DNA of 64,000 nucleotides from Erythrobacter sp. Alg231-14 (GTDB lineage Bacteria; Pseudomonadota; Alphaproteobacteria; Sphingomonadales; Sphingomonadaceae), in NCBI RefSeq assembly GCF_900149685.1, contig NZ_LT702999.1, positions 2,294,001 to 2,358,000 of the forward strand, written 5' to 3'. Positions 48,758 to 57,668 of the stretch are shown in pieces. The notes below the pieces were generated by a model. The model did not search any database. It saw only the letters and a program-made list of their open reading frames with translations, and had not been told where the DNA came from. The translations under genes and the position numbers were made by a program. Numbering within the stretch: the stretch's first letter is position 1; every line of letters starts with the position of its first letter.

Positions 48758-49658
48758 TGCGTCGCCTCAACCATAAGATTGCCCAATCACCACGTTGAAT
48801 ATGCCCCGCCATGCGGAAGCCAACCCGTTTGTAGGCACGTCGCACGTCGGCTTCTTGATCTCCCGCCAACAATCCGGCGAGCAGGACGCTGCCGCCCGGC
48901 CGAACCGAAGCGGCGAAATCGGGCGCCAATTCGACCAATGGACCGGCCAGAATGTTGGCAATCAAAAGATCATAGGGCCCGCGCAATTGCAAAAGGTCAT
49001 CGTCCATGCCCGGCGCGATCACCATCGTCATTTCGCCACGCCCAGAACCCATGGGGATATCGTTCAAGACAGCGTTATCGTCGACAACTTGCGCGCACAC
49101 CGCATCAATATCGGATGCGGTTACTTCGGCGCTTGGCCACAAGGCCATAGCCGCAAACCCCAACAAGCCAGTGCCTGTACCGATGTCGGCGATCCGGCGC
49201 GCGACCAAACCGCTGGATTTGATGGTGCCCAGCATTTCTAAACAACCCGCCGTCGTTCGATGCTGTCCCGTGCCAAAGGCTTGCGCGGCGGGGATGATGA
49301 AATCGATGGCATTTGGGTCGGCGTCAAAATCCGGCGTGTGGACGTAGAACCGCCCGGCGCGAATTGGCTCCACACCTTGTTGGCTTAGCGCCAACCAATC
49401 TTCGTCGGGCAATTGCTCGACCCCAATTTCCGGGGCCGCCTCTTCAAACAAATTGGCAAAGGCGGATTTTTGTGCTGCCCCCGGTTCGCGCGGGTACCAA
49501 CCTTCCAACACCCAATCCTGAGGGCGATCCTCGCTCACCTCGCGGCCTGAGATCACAAGGTCAAAGTCCCAATCATCGATATCATCATGAGCAAGCAACG
49601 CGGCCTGCACCACGATTTTGGGAGCATGGGCGGTTAATTTCCAGCTTGGCCCGCTCAT
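48747..49658 (-). CDS. prmA: Ribosomal protein L11 methyltransferase PrmA
   Basis: S-adenosylmethionine-dependent methyltransferase that modifies lysines and the N-terminus of ribosomal protein L11. The C-terminal Rossmann domain has the SAM motif IADIGTGTGLLGFAAMALW, and the preceding PAAQAFGTGQHRTTAGCLEML is the PrmA signature. NILAGPLVELAPDF is the catalytic-loop region. The N-terminal substrate-binding domain is divergent, as in many alphaproteobacteria. Start is ATG 49658, overlapping the 3' end of the metallo-beta-lactamase gene by 4 nt. Confidence 0.92.
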   Translation of the reverse strand: MSGPSWKLTAHAPKIVVQAALLAHDDIDDWDFDLVISGREVSEDRPQDWVLEGWYPREPGAAQKSAFANLFEEAAPEIGVEQLPDEDWLALSQQGVEPIRAGRFYVHTPDFDADPNAIDFIIPAAQAFGTGQHRTTAGCLEMLGTIKSSGLVARRIADIGTGTGLLGFAAMALWPSAEVTASDIDAVCAQVVDDNAVLNDIPMGSGRGEMTMVIAPGMDDDLLQLRGPYDLLIANILAGPLVELAPDFAASVRPGGSVLLAGLLAGDQEADVRRAYKRVGFRMAGHIQRGDWAILWLRRRNAR

Positions 49659-50596
49659 TGATCCGATCCCGCTTCACGCGCAAGGCGAGCGTCGAGGTCG
49701 CGGCTCTTGCCGTCGGCGTATTCTGCGCAAGTCACCCCGCCGAGAAGCGTCCCCGTCGCAGCGCGCTCTATCATTCGGCTGTGAGAAGGGTGGGGGGTGA
49801 GCAAGATGTCGCAATCGAGGGCTTTGAGTCGAGCAATCCCGGCACGATACTCAGCAACATATTCAGGATGCTCGGAGAATTTGTAATCATCACGACTAAC
49901 TGGCGAAAGACTGTCGGCGTAGACAATAGTTTTGCACTCTACGTCATCGCAGCTCTCCCATTGCCACGTAAGCGCACCCGGAGTGTGGCCCGGTGTTTCG
50001 ATCGCGACCAATTCTATGTCTCCGACAGTCACCTTTTCGCCATTTTCAACGATACGGATGGTCATCACAGGCTGCATGGGTTCGTGCATTCCGTACTGAG
50101 GGTCACGAGGGTCTTGCTGGCCGAAGAACACGTCGGCAGCCGGCGCAGAGGCCACCACGTATGCACTCGTCGCTGATTGCATGAAGGCCAATCCGCCAAC
50201 ATGATCAAAATGTTCATGACTATGGAGGATCAGTTCAATGAGCGCAGGGTCGACGCCCAACGCTCTGATGTTCGCCAAGACGGTCTCGGCACCCTCCCTT
50301 GTGCCCGTATCTATTAGAACAGGGGCATAGCCGCCGGTTATCAAGATCGCCGCGATCCCGCATGTTCCGACGTAATAGGTGTCTGCGTGAATTTGGAATG
50401 GCTTTGCGGGTTTGTTCCAATCATCCCATTTCTCGCATTCACTGGAGAATTGAACAATGCCGCTCGAATGAAGGTCGCGTTCGCCGCCGACGCTTTCCGG
50501 CGCGCTTTCGGTTTGCCCGCTGGCGATGGGGGCACAGGCGGTTTGAGCAATGGTCGCCGAAGCCAGCAGCGATAAGGGGAGCAGTTTAGCGAACAT
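49655..50596 (-). CDS. Subclass B3 metallo-beta-lactamase
   Basis: Predicted periplasmic zinc beta-lactamase. The start ATG 50596 has GGAG 7 nt upstream; its signal is a lipoprotein-like LLPLSLLASATIAQTAC. The B3 fold is shown by PFQIHADTYYVGTCGIAAILITG. The zinc-binding HxHxDH is HSHEHFDHVGG (the His form, not the Gln variant). The second site includes GHTPGALTW and TPHPSHSRM, with Ser in VYADSLSPVSRDDYKFS. All expected ligands are present, so activity is plausible. Chromosomal B3 enzymes are known from several Erythrobacter species. It overlaps the upstream SDR gene and the downstream prmA, so it sits within an apparent housekeeping-type run. Confidence 0.9.
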   Translation of the reverse strand: MFAKLLPLSLLASATIAQTACAPIASGQTESAPESVGGERDLHSSGIVQFSSECEKWDDWNKPAKPFQIHADTYYVGTCGIAAILITGGYAPVLIDTGTREGAETVLANIRALGVDPALIELILHSHEHFDHVGGLAFMQSATSAYVVASAPAADVFFGQQDPRDPQYGMHEPMQPVMTIRIVENGEKVTVGDIELVAIETPGHTPGALTWQWESCDDVECKTIVYADSLSPVSRDDYKFSEHPEYVAEYRAGIARLKALDCDILLTPHPSHSRMIERAATGTLLGGVTCAEYADGKSRDLDARLAREAGSDQ

Positions 50597-51311
50597 AACT
50601 TGCTCCATTGGCATCAATGACGGCGCCCGTCATGCTTGCCGGTGCATCGAGAGCGCAAAAGGCGATGATGCGTGCAATTTCTTCGGGCGTTGCGACTCGG
50701 CCCAACGGGATGTCGGCCAAAAGACCTGCGCCGCCGCGGCTGTCTAAATAATCGTCCGCCATGGATGTGTCGGTAAAGCCGGGCGTGATTGCGAAACTGA
50801 CAATCCCTTGGCTCGCATAGGCGCGCGCAATTGTCTTGTGCATGGCCACCATGCCGCCCTTGGCCGCGGCGTAATGCCAATGCGCTGGGGAATCGCCGCG
50901 ATAGGCTGCGCGGCTCGCGACATGGACCAATCGGCCGCGCACTCCATCGGATCCCGGCGCGTGATTGTTCCAATGGCGCACAGCGAACCGGCTTAATTGC
51001 GCCGCCGCCGTTAAATTGATGCGCAATGTGTCCTCCCACCCATCAAGCCATTCAATATCCGACGAATCGATGGCGTTGGGGCTGAACAAACCGGCGTTGT
51101 TGACGACCGCAGAAATTGCACCTCCGCTTCGATCAAGCGCTTCTTCCCAAAGTAATTGCGCCGCCAATGGGTTGGTGAAATCGGCTGCGATGCAGGATGG
51201 ATCGCCCGGGCGGGTCCCGTGACCAATTACGTTTACGCCCCTTTCGCTCAGCAATTTTTGTGCAGCAGCGCCGATCCCACGGCTTGATCCGGTGACAAGA
51301 ATGTAAGTCAT
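50586..51311 (-). CDS. Short-chain dehydrogenase/reductase (FabG-like)
   Basis: NAD(P)-dependent oxidoreductase. It begins with MTYILVTGSSRGIGAAAQKLL (Rossmann TGxxxGxG). NNAGLF follows, then the catalytic Ser-Tyr-Lys: LVHVASRAAYRGDSPAHWHYAAAKGG, and PGFTDTSMADD. ATG 51311 places the dinucleotide motif correctly; a longer reading to 51473 has no family match. It is about 241 aa. The substrate is unknown. Its stop overlaps the start of the beta-lactamase gene, so the two are probably co-transcribed. Divergent from sdhC. Confidence 0.88.
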   Translation of the reverse strand: MTYILVTGSSRGIGAAAQKLLSERGVNVIGHGTRPGDPSCIAADFTNPLAAQLLWEEALDRSGGAISAVVNNAGLFSPNAIDSSDIEWLDGWEDTLRINLTAAAQLSRFAVRHWNNHAPGSDGVRGRLVHVASRAAYRGDSPAHWHYAAAKGGMVAMHKTIARAYASQGIVSFAITPGFTDTSMADDYLDSRGGAGLLADIPLGRVATPEEIARIIAFCALDAPASMTGAVIDANGASYVR

Positions 51312-51419
51312 GCAAGCGACTATCATAAAATTTGCAAGGGAAGTCGAGCGCGCTGAGCTTGCCTCACGCGGACATTGCGCTAAGTGTGCGTGGGGGCAAT
51401 CAAAACACATGGGACAATC

Positions 51420-51806
51420 ATGAGCCAAAGACCGCTTTCTCCGCACCTCCAGATATGGCGGTGGGGTCCGCATATGCTGGTTTCAATCCTGCACCGCGCA
51501 ACCGGAGACGGTATGGCTGTGGTGGGGCTGGGCGTTCTCGTCTGGTGGTTAGGCGCCTTGGCCAGTGGGCCGGCGGCTTACGAAACCTTCACCGAATTGA
51601 TGACCACGCCTGTCGGCTGGGTCGTGATGGTGGGCCTGTCTTGGGCGTTTTTCACCCATATGATGAGCGGCCTGCGTCACTTCGTTCTCGATATCGGGGC
51701 CGGGTATGAGCTGGATACGAACAAGTTTTGGTCCATCGCTTCGCCGATTATCGCCATTGTCCTGACCGGAATTTTCTGGGCAGTAATTTTCCGCGTGTGG
51801 GAGTAA
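51420..51806 (+). CDS. sdhC: Succinate dehydrogenase cytochrome b556 subunit SdhC
   Basis: Membrane-anchor subunit of complex II that binds haem b and ubiquinone. The SdhC signature is RPLSPHLQIWRWGPHMLVSILHRATG split across residues 4-30, and the haem region is FFTHMMSGLRHFVLDIG. Three transmembrane helices are visible. ATG 51420 is chosen for the family start; 128 aa. First gene of sdhCDA, followed 6 nt later by sdhD. Confidence 0.94.
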   Translation: MSQRPLSPHLQIWRWGPHMLVSILHRATGDGMAVVGLGVLVWWLGALASGPAAYETFTELMTTPVGWVVMVGLSWAFFTHMMSGLRHFVLDIGAGYELDTNKFWSIASPIIAIVLTGIFWAVIFRVWE

Positions 51807-51811
51807 AGAGC

Positions 51812-52198
51812 ATGGGTAACGGCACTTCCATCGGCCGCGTGCGCGGCTTGGGTTCTTCTCATCACGGCGCGCATCATTGGCTGACGCATCGTTTCAGCGC
51901 GATCACAAACCTCGTTTTGATGAGCTGGTTGATTGTTAGCATCGCGGTGTTGGGCGATTATTCCTACGGATCAATCGTATCTTGGCTCACCACACCGGTT
52001 TCGGCGATCGCGATGATCTTGTTGGTGATCAGCTTGTTTTGGCACGCCAAAATGGGTCTTGGCGTTCTCATCGAAGATTACGTTCCCGACGCCGGAACAA
52101 AATTCGGAGTGCTCATGGCGCTCAACATCGCGGCCATTGGTGGCGGCGCGTTCGGCGTGTTCAGCATTGTTATGCTTGTATTCGGAGGTCAGGCCTGA
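51812..52198 (+). CDS. sdhD: Succinate dehydrogenase membrane anchor subunit SdhD
   Basis: Second hydrophobic anchor of complex II. It begins [23 protein letters not shown], has the haem/quinone-side [17 protein letters not shown] and [18 protein letters not shown] (the family HxxxGxxxxxxDY pattern). Three helices, 128 aa. Start ATG 51812 lies 6 nt after the sdhC stop. The stop overlaps the sdhA ATG (TGATG). Confidence 0.93.
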   Translation: MGNGTSIGRVRGLGSSHHGAHHWLTHRFSAITNLVLMSWLIVSIAVLGDYSYGSIVSWLTTPVSAIAMILLVISLFWHAKMGLGVLIEDYVPDAGTKFGVLMALNIAAIGGGAFGVFSIVMLVFGGQA

Positions 52199-54042
52199 TG
52201 GCTACGGCAGCAGCTCAAGACAGTTATAAGATTATCGACCACATCTATGACGTGGTCGTTGTGGGCGCCGGCGGTTCGGGTCTGCGCGCAACCACGGGCG
52301 CGGCCGAAGCAGGCCTGCGCACCGCCAACATTTCCAAGGTTTTCCCAACTCGGTCGCACACTGTGGCGGCACAGGGCGGCATCGCGGCAAGTTTGGGCAA
52401 CAACACGCCCGATCACTGGACCTGGCACATGTACGACACCGTCAAAGGGTCGGATTGGTTGGGCGATCAAGACGCGATCGAATATCTCGTCCGCGAAGCG
52501 CCACAGGCGGTTTACGAGCTTGAGCATGCAGGCGTTCCGTTTTCACGCAACGAAGACGGCACGATCTATCAACGTCCATTTGGCGGCCATATGCAAAATA
52601 TGGGCGATGGTCCCCCGGTACAGCGCACATGCGCCGCGGCCGACCGCACCGGTCACGCCATGCTTCACGCGTTGTATCAACAAAGCCTGAAATACGACGC
52701 GGACTTCTTCATCGAATATTTCGCGCTAGATTTGATTATGGCGGATGTTGACGGCGTTCAACAATGCGTCGGCGTGATGGCAATGTGCCTTGATGACGGC
52801 ACGATCCACCGTTTCCGTGCGCAAAGCGTTGTTTTGGCGACAGGCGGCTATGGCCGTTGCTATTACACCGCGACGTCCGCGCACACATGCACCGGCGATG
52901 GCGGCGGCATGGTTCTGCGCGCTGGTTTGCCATTGCAGGATATGGAATTTGTTCAATTCCACCCCACCGGCATTTACGGCGCGGGTGTTCTCATCACCGA
53001 AGGCGCGCGCGGGGAAGGTGGGTACCTCACCAACTCCGAAGGCGAACGCTTTATGGAGCGGTATGCTCCTTCGGCTAAAGATCTCGCATCGCGCGACGTC
53101 GTTAGCCGTTCGATGGCTCTCGAAATGCGCGAAGGACGCGGGCAAGGGCCCGATGGGGACCATATCCACCTGCACCTTGATCACATCGATCCAAAGGTTC
53201 TGGCGGAACGCCTGCCGGGTATCACCGAAAGCGGAAAGATCTTTGCTGGCGTTGATTTGACCCGCGAAGCGTTGCCGGTCACGCCAACGGTCCATTACAA
53301 TATGGGCGGCATTCCGTGTAATTATCATGGTCAGGTTGTGACCATCGGCAAAGACGGTCCCGACACTGTCGTGCCGGGCCTGTATGCCGTTGGCGAAGCG
53401 GCCTGTGTTTCGGTCCATGGTGCAAACCGTTTGGGATCCAATTCCCTGATCGATTTGGTCGTGTTTGGCCGTGCAACCGGCTTGCATTTGAAAGACAACC
53501 TCACTGCCGGTGCTGCGCAACCGGAATTGCCCGGCGACAGCAAAGAGTTTGCTTTGAGCCGCGTCGATCATTTCCGTTACGCAAAAGGCGGTTCGTCGAC
53601 CGCCGATATCCGCGCGGATATGCAAAAAGGCATGCAAAAACACGCTGCGGTTTTCCGCGACAGCGCGCTTATGGAAGAGGGCGTCAAAGTCCTCGCCGAA
53701 CAGAACAAGCGCATGGACGATATCCAAGTCACCGACACATCGCTTATCTGGAACAGCGATTTGATCGAGACGTTGGAACTCGACAATTTGATGAGCCAAG
53801 CGAACGTCACCATCGCGTCGGCTGCGAACCGGAAAGAAAGCCGCGGCGCTCACGCGCACGAGGATTTCCCCGATCGCAATGACAAAGAATGGATGAAGCA
53901 CACCGTCACATGGTTTGACGGTTGGGGCGGCGGCGCCGGTGGCAGCGGTAAGGGCGATATGAAAATCGATTACCGTCCGGTCCACGAATACACGCTCACC
54001 GAAGACGCGAGCTACATCGAACCAAAAGCGCGGGTTTACTAA
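52198..54042 (+). CDS. sdhA: Succinate dehydrogenase flavoprotein subunit SdhA
   Basis: FAD-containing catalytic subunit of complex II (succinate to fumarate). The dinucleotide motif is [21 protein letters not shown]. The covalent FAD site is [16 protein letters not shown]. The active-site region [21 protein letters not shown] and the substrate Arg/His segments ([32 protein letters not shown]) are present. Length 614 aa is standard. The usual next gene, sdhB for the iron-sulfur subunit, is not here; a hairpin follows instead. Confidence 0.97.
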   Translation: MATAAAQDSYKIIDHIYDVVVVGAGGSGLRATTGAAEAGLRTANISKVFPTRSHTVAAQGGIAASLGNNTPDHWTWHMYDTVKGSDWLGDQDAIEYLVREAPQAVYELEHAGVPFSRNEDGTIYQRPFGGHMQNMGDGPPVQRTCAAADRTGHAMLHALYQQSLKYDADFFIEYFALDLIMADVDGVQQCVGVMAMCLDDGTIHRFRAQSVVLATGGYGRCYYTATSAHTCTGDGGGMVLRAGLPLQDMEFVQFHPTGIYGAGVLITEGARGEGGYLTNSEGERFMERYAPSAKDLASRDVVSRSMALEMREGRGQGPDGDHIHLHLDHIDPKVLAERLPGITESGKIFAGVDLTREALPVTPTVHYNMGGIPCNYHGQVVTIGKDGPDTVVPGLYAVGEAACVSVHGANRLGSNSLIDLVVFGRATGLHLKDNLTAGAAQPELPGDSKEFALSRVDHFRYAKGGSSTADIRADMQKGMQKHAAVFRDSALMEEGVKVLAEQNKRMDDIQVTDTSLIWNSDLIETLELDNLMSQANVTIASAANRKESRGAHAHEDFPDRNDKEWMKHTVTWFDGWGGGAGGSGKGDMKIDYRPVHEYTLTEDASYIEPKARVY

Positions 54043-54068
54043 TCCGACCCTTTTCTGGGCACTCTATT

Positions 54069-54100
54069 CCGGCGATCACGTGTTTCGCGCTGATCGCCGG
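54069..54100 (+). terminator. Perfect 10-bp hairpin after sdhA (possible terminator or 3' stabiliser)
   Basis: CCGGCGATCA and TGATCGCCGG pair perfectly around a 12-nt loop, 26 nt after the sdhA stop. There is no T-run, so it may be a 3'-end stabiliser or weak terminator. It separates sdhCDA from the next gene. Confidence 0.5.
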
Positions 54101-54167
54101 AGGGTTCCTTGCCATCGCAGCGGGATTTACGTTCCCGGTTTACACCGACATCGACGCTTGGCGTGCT

Positions 54168-54782
54168 TTGACTAGCAACGATTGCGTTGCCGGCAGACCC
54201 ATTCACGGTTGGTACGAACAGATGGCCGCATTGCGAACGTTGCGCCATCCGCTGATACAATCAGGCATAAGCCTTATCTTCGCTGGTGCGACATTGCGTG
54301 GCCTCGTCCATTTTTTTGGACGGGTTGATCGGTTCGCGCTGCGATCCCCGCCCAATCGATTGACCTTTTTCGCCATGGGCACCGGTGTTGTCGCGCTGAG
54401 TTGGTTTTCTCAGATGCAAAGCCTCTTCATAGACTTTGACCGGCATGAGTTTCCGTCATGCGCGGACACTCTGGCAATACCGATCTCTGGGATCACCGGT
54501 ATGTATCTGATTGTGTTCGCGCTTTGCCTAGGGGTGGGGGCGTTGCTTTCATTGGGCCTGAATCCTTTGCCAACACCTCTGTTCGCTTGGCGCAAAGATC
54601 AACCGGTCAAAAGCGTCCTTGTGACGATACCGTTTGGCTGCATAGCGCTTGCCATAGTCTTTTTGGGGATCACTTCGGCTTGGACGTCCGCATTTATCGG
54701 GACCCCGGCGGCAATAGTTGCCGTGTTCCTAACCGAAGCAACGCGGTCCGCATTGCTTAACGAGCCGGATGTTCAGAGCTGA
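54168..54782 (+). CDS. Membrane protein of unknown function, start uncertain
   Basis: 204-aa protein with about four hydrophobic helices (for example LIQSGISLIFAGATLRGLVHF, TFFAMGTGVVALSW, GMYLIVFALCLGVGALLSL and VTIPFGCIALAIVFLG). I recognise no family. The only standard in-frame start is TTG 54168, with no good ribosome site. The same frame is open farther upstream and encodes a plausible further membrane helix (ALIAGGFLAIAAGFTFPVY) with no ATG, GTG or TTG before it; CTG 54090, ATC 54075 or ATT 54066 would be needed. Either the start is unusual or the gene has lost its original start. Confidence 0.6.
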   Translation: MTSNDCVAGRPIHGWYEQMAALRTLRHPLIQSGISLIFAGATLRGLVHFFGRVDRFALRSPPNRLTFFAMGTGVVALSWFSQMQSLFIDFDRHEFPSCADTLAIPISGITGMYLIVFALCLGVGALLSLGLNPLPTPLFAWRKDQPVKSVLVTIPFGCIALAIVFLGITSAWTSAFIGTPAAIVAVFLTEATRSALLNEPDVQS

Positions 54783-55139
54783 AACTAGGTTAGGCCGCCT
54801 CTAGCGTGCCAGAATTTCCGCCAGCATTGCGATGAAGCGTGCGGCTATCTTGTGAGGTTTTTCCTGTAGTTAAGCCCGTATTTTCAGACGTTCTCCGCCC
54901 GAATAGGCCGATTGTGGGAATGCTCGCAGAATGAGTGCTCATAGCGTGATCTTTCGAATTGCGGTTTTAGCAGAACGCTGCTTTTGACTGCTCTATGACC
55001 CTAGATAGGGCGGTTGCGGCCGCGCTTATTGTAGCGATCTGACATTCCGAACAATTGCCGGATCTGTACAATTGCCGGTATTCCGTTGGGATCGCATCAC
55101 TCCCTTGACCGCGCTCCGCCGAAGGGGCAGCGTACCGCC
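54783..55139. other. 357-nt intergenic region with short direct repeat
   Basis: No convincing gene is visible on either strand. Two copies of ACAATTGCCGG lie at 55051-55061 and 55068-55078, 17 nt apart, about 60-90 nt before the C13 gene start; they could be a regulator half-site pair. The sequence up to about 54900 is less GC-rich than the flanks. No tRNA or clear terminator seen. Confidence 0.45.
55051..55078. repeat. Direct repeat ACAATTGCCGG x2
   Basis: Two identical 11-nt copies, starting 17 nt apart with 6 nt between, upstream of the C13 peptidase gene. Possible regulatory sites; no assigned protein. Confidence 0.4.
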
Positions 55140-56120
55140 ATGCTCTTTCGTGTCGCTATTGGCATTGCCGCCTTGTCGCTTTGTGTTGTGCCGTTGTCCG
55201 CTCAATCTGAGCGACCGGCAAACCAGCCGCCTGAACACACAGAACCGTTCCCCAATCTGGGAACCGGCGGCAGCAGGGAAGAGATCGTCGAAAGTTTGGC
55301 ATTGTCACCGCAATTGCGCCGCGGTGTTCCCGTGCAGGAAATGTTGGAAGATCAACGACGACTCAACCGATCGCTAACCGGACTGCAACCGCAAAGGCGC
55401 GGCACAGTGGACGCCTATGTCGTTACCATCGCTTTGGATAGCGATCCTGTGTTTGCCCGCGAAGCGCGCGAGGCGGGCCGTGTATTGTCGCGGCGATACG
55501 ATGGGGCCGGCCGCACTTTGACACTAGCGGGTCCAGATGGCGCGCGTGATGATTTGCCGCGCGGATCAATTGAAAGCTTGCTGATCAGTTTGGCGCATAT
55601 CGCAGAGGTAATGGATACAGAAGAGGATGTGCTGGTCCTCTACACGACCAGCCACGGCAACAAATTGGGACTGGCCTATCACTACGGCGACACGGGCTAC
55701 GGGATCCTATCCCCTTCGCGATTGGCAAGCGCATTGGATGAAGTCGGTATCAAACGGCGGATCTTGGTGATCAGCGCGTGTTTCTCCGGCGTGTTTGTCC
55801 CTGCTTTGGCCGGTGCAAACACAGCAATCCTGACCGCCGCCGCATCGGAACGCAATTCATTCGGGTGCGAGCCGCAAAACGATTGGACGTTTTACGGTGA
55901 TGCGATGATCAACCGGGCCATGCGCCAACCGCAACCGTTGAGCGAAGTGGCGCGAGCGGCCAATCGAACGGTCGCCGGATGGGAGACGCAGCGTCGGTTG
56001 CTTGCGTCTTTACCGCAATCCGCATTCGGCTCCGGCGTTGCGGCGTGGTTGCCGCAATTGGAGGCGCGGATGCCGCAAACGGCGACCGATCCGGTCGGGC
56101 GCCCCGCAATCGGCGAATAG
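55140..56120 (+). CDS. Exported peptidase C13 (legumain-like) family protein
   Basis: Exported by a Sec signal (IAALSLCVVPLSAQ). The C13/caspase-clan catalytic dyad is visible: His172 in LYTTSHGNKLGLAY and Cys214 in ILVISACFSGVFVPAL, each after a hydrophobic beta strand as in clan CD. The 326-aa length suits a single catalytic domain. Legumain-type enzymes cut after Asn or Asp; the bacterial members have little characterisation, so specificity is unknown. ATG 55140 begins the signal; an earlier in-frame start at 55086 is less likely. It stands alone, convergent with the cyclophilin gene. Confidence 0.85.
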   Translation: MLFRVAIGIAALSLCVVPLSAQSERPANQPPEHTEPFPNLGTGGSREEIVESLALSPQLRRGVPVQEMLEDQRRLNRSLTGLQPQRRGTVDAYVVTIALDSDPVFAREAREAGRVLSRRYDGAGRTLTLAGPDGARDDLPRGSIESLLISLAHIAEVMDTEEDVLVLYTTSHGNKLGLAYHYGDTGYGILSPSRLASALDEVGIKRRILVISACFSGVFVPALAGANTAILTAAASERNSFGCEPQNDWTFYGDAMINRAMRQPQPLSEVARAANRTVAGWETQRRLLASLPQSAFGSGVAAWLPQLEARMPQTATDPVGRPAIGE

Positions 56121-56132
56121 CATGGGTTCGAA

Positions 56133-57545
56133 TTATTGCGCCGTTGGCGGATCGGTGTCGACCACGCGCGCATCGATAATCGTAACCGGTTGGGCCAGCA
56201 TTTGCCCCTTCATCCACCCTTCGCCCGCATCGGGATCAAGCGGCGCGGCGTGGATTGCCATCACAACGTCCATTCCGTCGGTAACGTAGCCAAAAACCGC
56301 ATATCCATTCTGCCAGACGGGGTCATCGGATTCTGGCTTTGCGTCCAACCCTGTTTGGTCGCCTACCATGATCGAAAAATCACCATTGGCCGTTCCGGGC
56401 TCGCCCATCGCCATCGACAACGCACCGCGCGTGTGGCTCAATCCGGTGATCGTTGTCGGTTCATGAGGAATGCCGGGCAGAATCCGGTCAGGGTCCCATT
56501 GGGCGCCCCCTTGGATAAGACCGTTGGGACCATCGCCCCATTCGACATGCATTGCGCGGTAAAACGCGATGCCGTCAAACCGCCCTTCTTGGACATAGCG
56601 AAGGAAATTGCCGGCGGTGATCGGAGCGCGCTCCATTTCCAACGCGATCGTGATGGGCCCTATATCGGTGTTGAGGATCACATCCGTTGTCGTGAATTCC
56701 GCCGGTTCGCTTTGATCGTTTTCCGACCCAATGTTTGACGTGTCGCGTACAAAATCCAACCACCCTTGGTCCACCGGCTGATCCAGATCGCGCTGCAATT
56801 CAATCGCGCTCCGCATCGCATCTTTTGCGCCTGATTGGCCTGCATCGCGGCTTAGGATGGCCAGATTTGCAAAATCTTCGGGTCGAACTTCGCCGGTGGA
56901 TACGAATTCTTGAAGACGGGCGATCGCCAGCGCGTTGGCGTTGCGAGCGATGGCCATATCGATCAATGTGCGCATCGCACCGCGTTCCTGCGCTTCTTCC
57001 AAAACGCCGCTTTCCATCAAACGGATCAACGCCTCTTCGCGCAGGACGACATCGCCGATAACGCCCGCCAGATTGTAAAGCTCGGTTCCCCCAGCAAGCC
57101 GTTCTTCGGGTCCAAATTCATCGTTGCTGACGAGGAAACGGTAAATGTCAGTCGCGGCGACAATATCGTCTTCGGCAACCGCATCGCGACCTTGTATCAA
57201 CAAACACGACGCCCGTTCGCCAACCGCGTCATTGTCGCTGACACAGGTGGAAGTGATGCGCTTGTTGACCGGGTTCGCGCCGTGGAACGGGCTGATGCCT
57301 GATCCAGGTGTTAGGCCTGCAATGCCCGTTGATGTAGCAACATTGATGTCGCGGTACAGCGGTTCGCCCGGAATGCGCGACCCTGTTTGCGCACGGATTT
57401 CGGGATCGCTCGTGCTTCCTTCGACAATGATGGGTGTTTGCGAGGCGGCTTCTTCGGGATTGGCGATTTGCGATTCGTCGTCGGCTTGAACCTGCGCCAA
57501 AACCATCATGCTAAGCGGAAGGAGGAGGGGGGCAAGGAATGTCAT
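56133..57545 (-). CDS. Exported cyclophilin-type peptidyl-prolyl isomerase with long N-terminal region
   Basis: Signal peptide LLPLSMMVLAQVQAD, then about 270 residues of unknown, helical-repeat-like sequence (for example ALIRLMESGVLEEAQERGAM), then a cyclophilin domain. The domain has DVILNTDIGPITIALEMERAP, NFLRYVQEGRFDGIAFYRAM (conserved catalytic-type Arg), LIQGGAQWDP and GYAVFGYVTDGMDVVMAI. It probably catalyses prolyl isomerisation in the periplasm. ATG 57545 has AAAGGA just upstream. It is divergent from blaI-like gene and shares the dyad at 57616, so it may be regulated with it (inference). Confidence 0.88.
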   Translation of the reverse strand: MTFLAPLLLPLSMMVLAQVQADDESQIANPEEAASQTPIIVEGSTSDPEIRAQTGSRIPGEPLYRDINVATSTGIAGLTPGSGISPFHGANPVNKRITSTCVSDNDAVGERASCLLIQGRDAVAEDDIVAATDIYRFLVSNDEFGPEERLAGGTELYNLAGVIGDVVLREEALIRLMESGVLEEAQERGAMRTLIDMAIARNANALAIARLQEFVSTGEVRPEDFANLAILSRDAGQSGAKDAMRSAIELQRDLDQPVDQGWLDFVRDTSNIGSENDQSEPAEFTTTDVILNTDIGPITIALEMERAPITAGNFLRYVQEGRFDGIAFYRAMHVEWGDGPNGLIQGGAQWDPDRILPGIPHEPTTITGLSHTRGALSMAMGEPGTANGDFSIMVGDQTGLDAKPESDDPVWQNGYAVFGYVTDGMDVVMAIHAAPLDPDAGEGWMKGQMLAQPVTIIDARVVDTDPPTAQ

Positions 57546-57615
57546 TCGTCCTTTGATATCGGGTCTTTGCAGAAGAGCAACCGGGGAAAGAGCCCGTTCA
57601 TCTAAGCGCAATGTT

Positions 57616-57646
57616 TACAGTCGTAGTCGATATGACTACAGACGTA
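57616..57646. promoter_or_regulatory. Candidate BlaI-type operator in divergent promoter region
   Basis: TAC-agtc-GTAGTC-gatat-GACTAC-agac-GTA is an inverted repeat, with GTAGTC (57623-57628) and GACTAC (57634-57639) perfect and outer TAC/GTA arms. It resembles the TACA/TGTA-type dyads bound by BlaI/MecI repressors. It lies 23 nt before the BlaI-like start and 71 nt before the cyclophilin start. Inference from position and form. Confidence 0.5.
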
Positions 57647-57668
57647 ATCAAGCGAATGGAGAAGCGGC

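Noticed and set aside
52726..53985. 419-codon minus-strand reading
   Set aside because: Antisense of sdhA, which has every expected motif.
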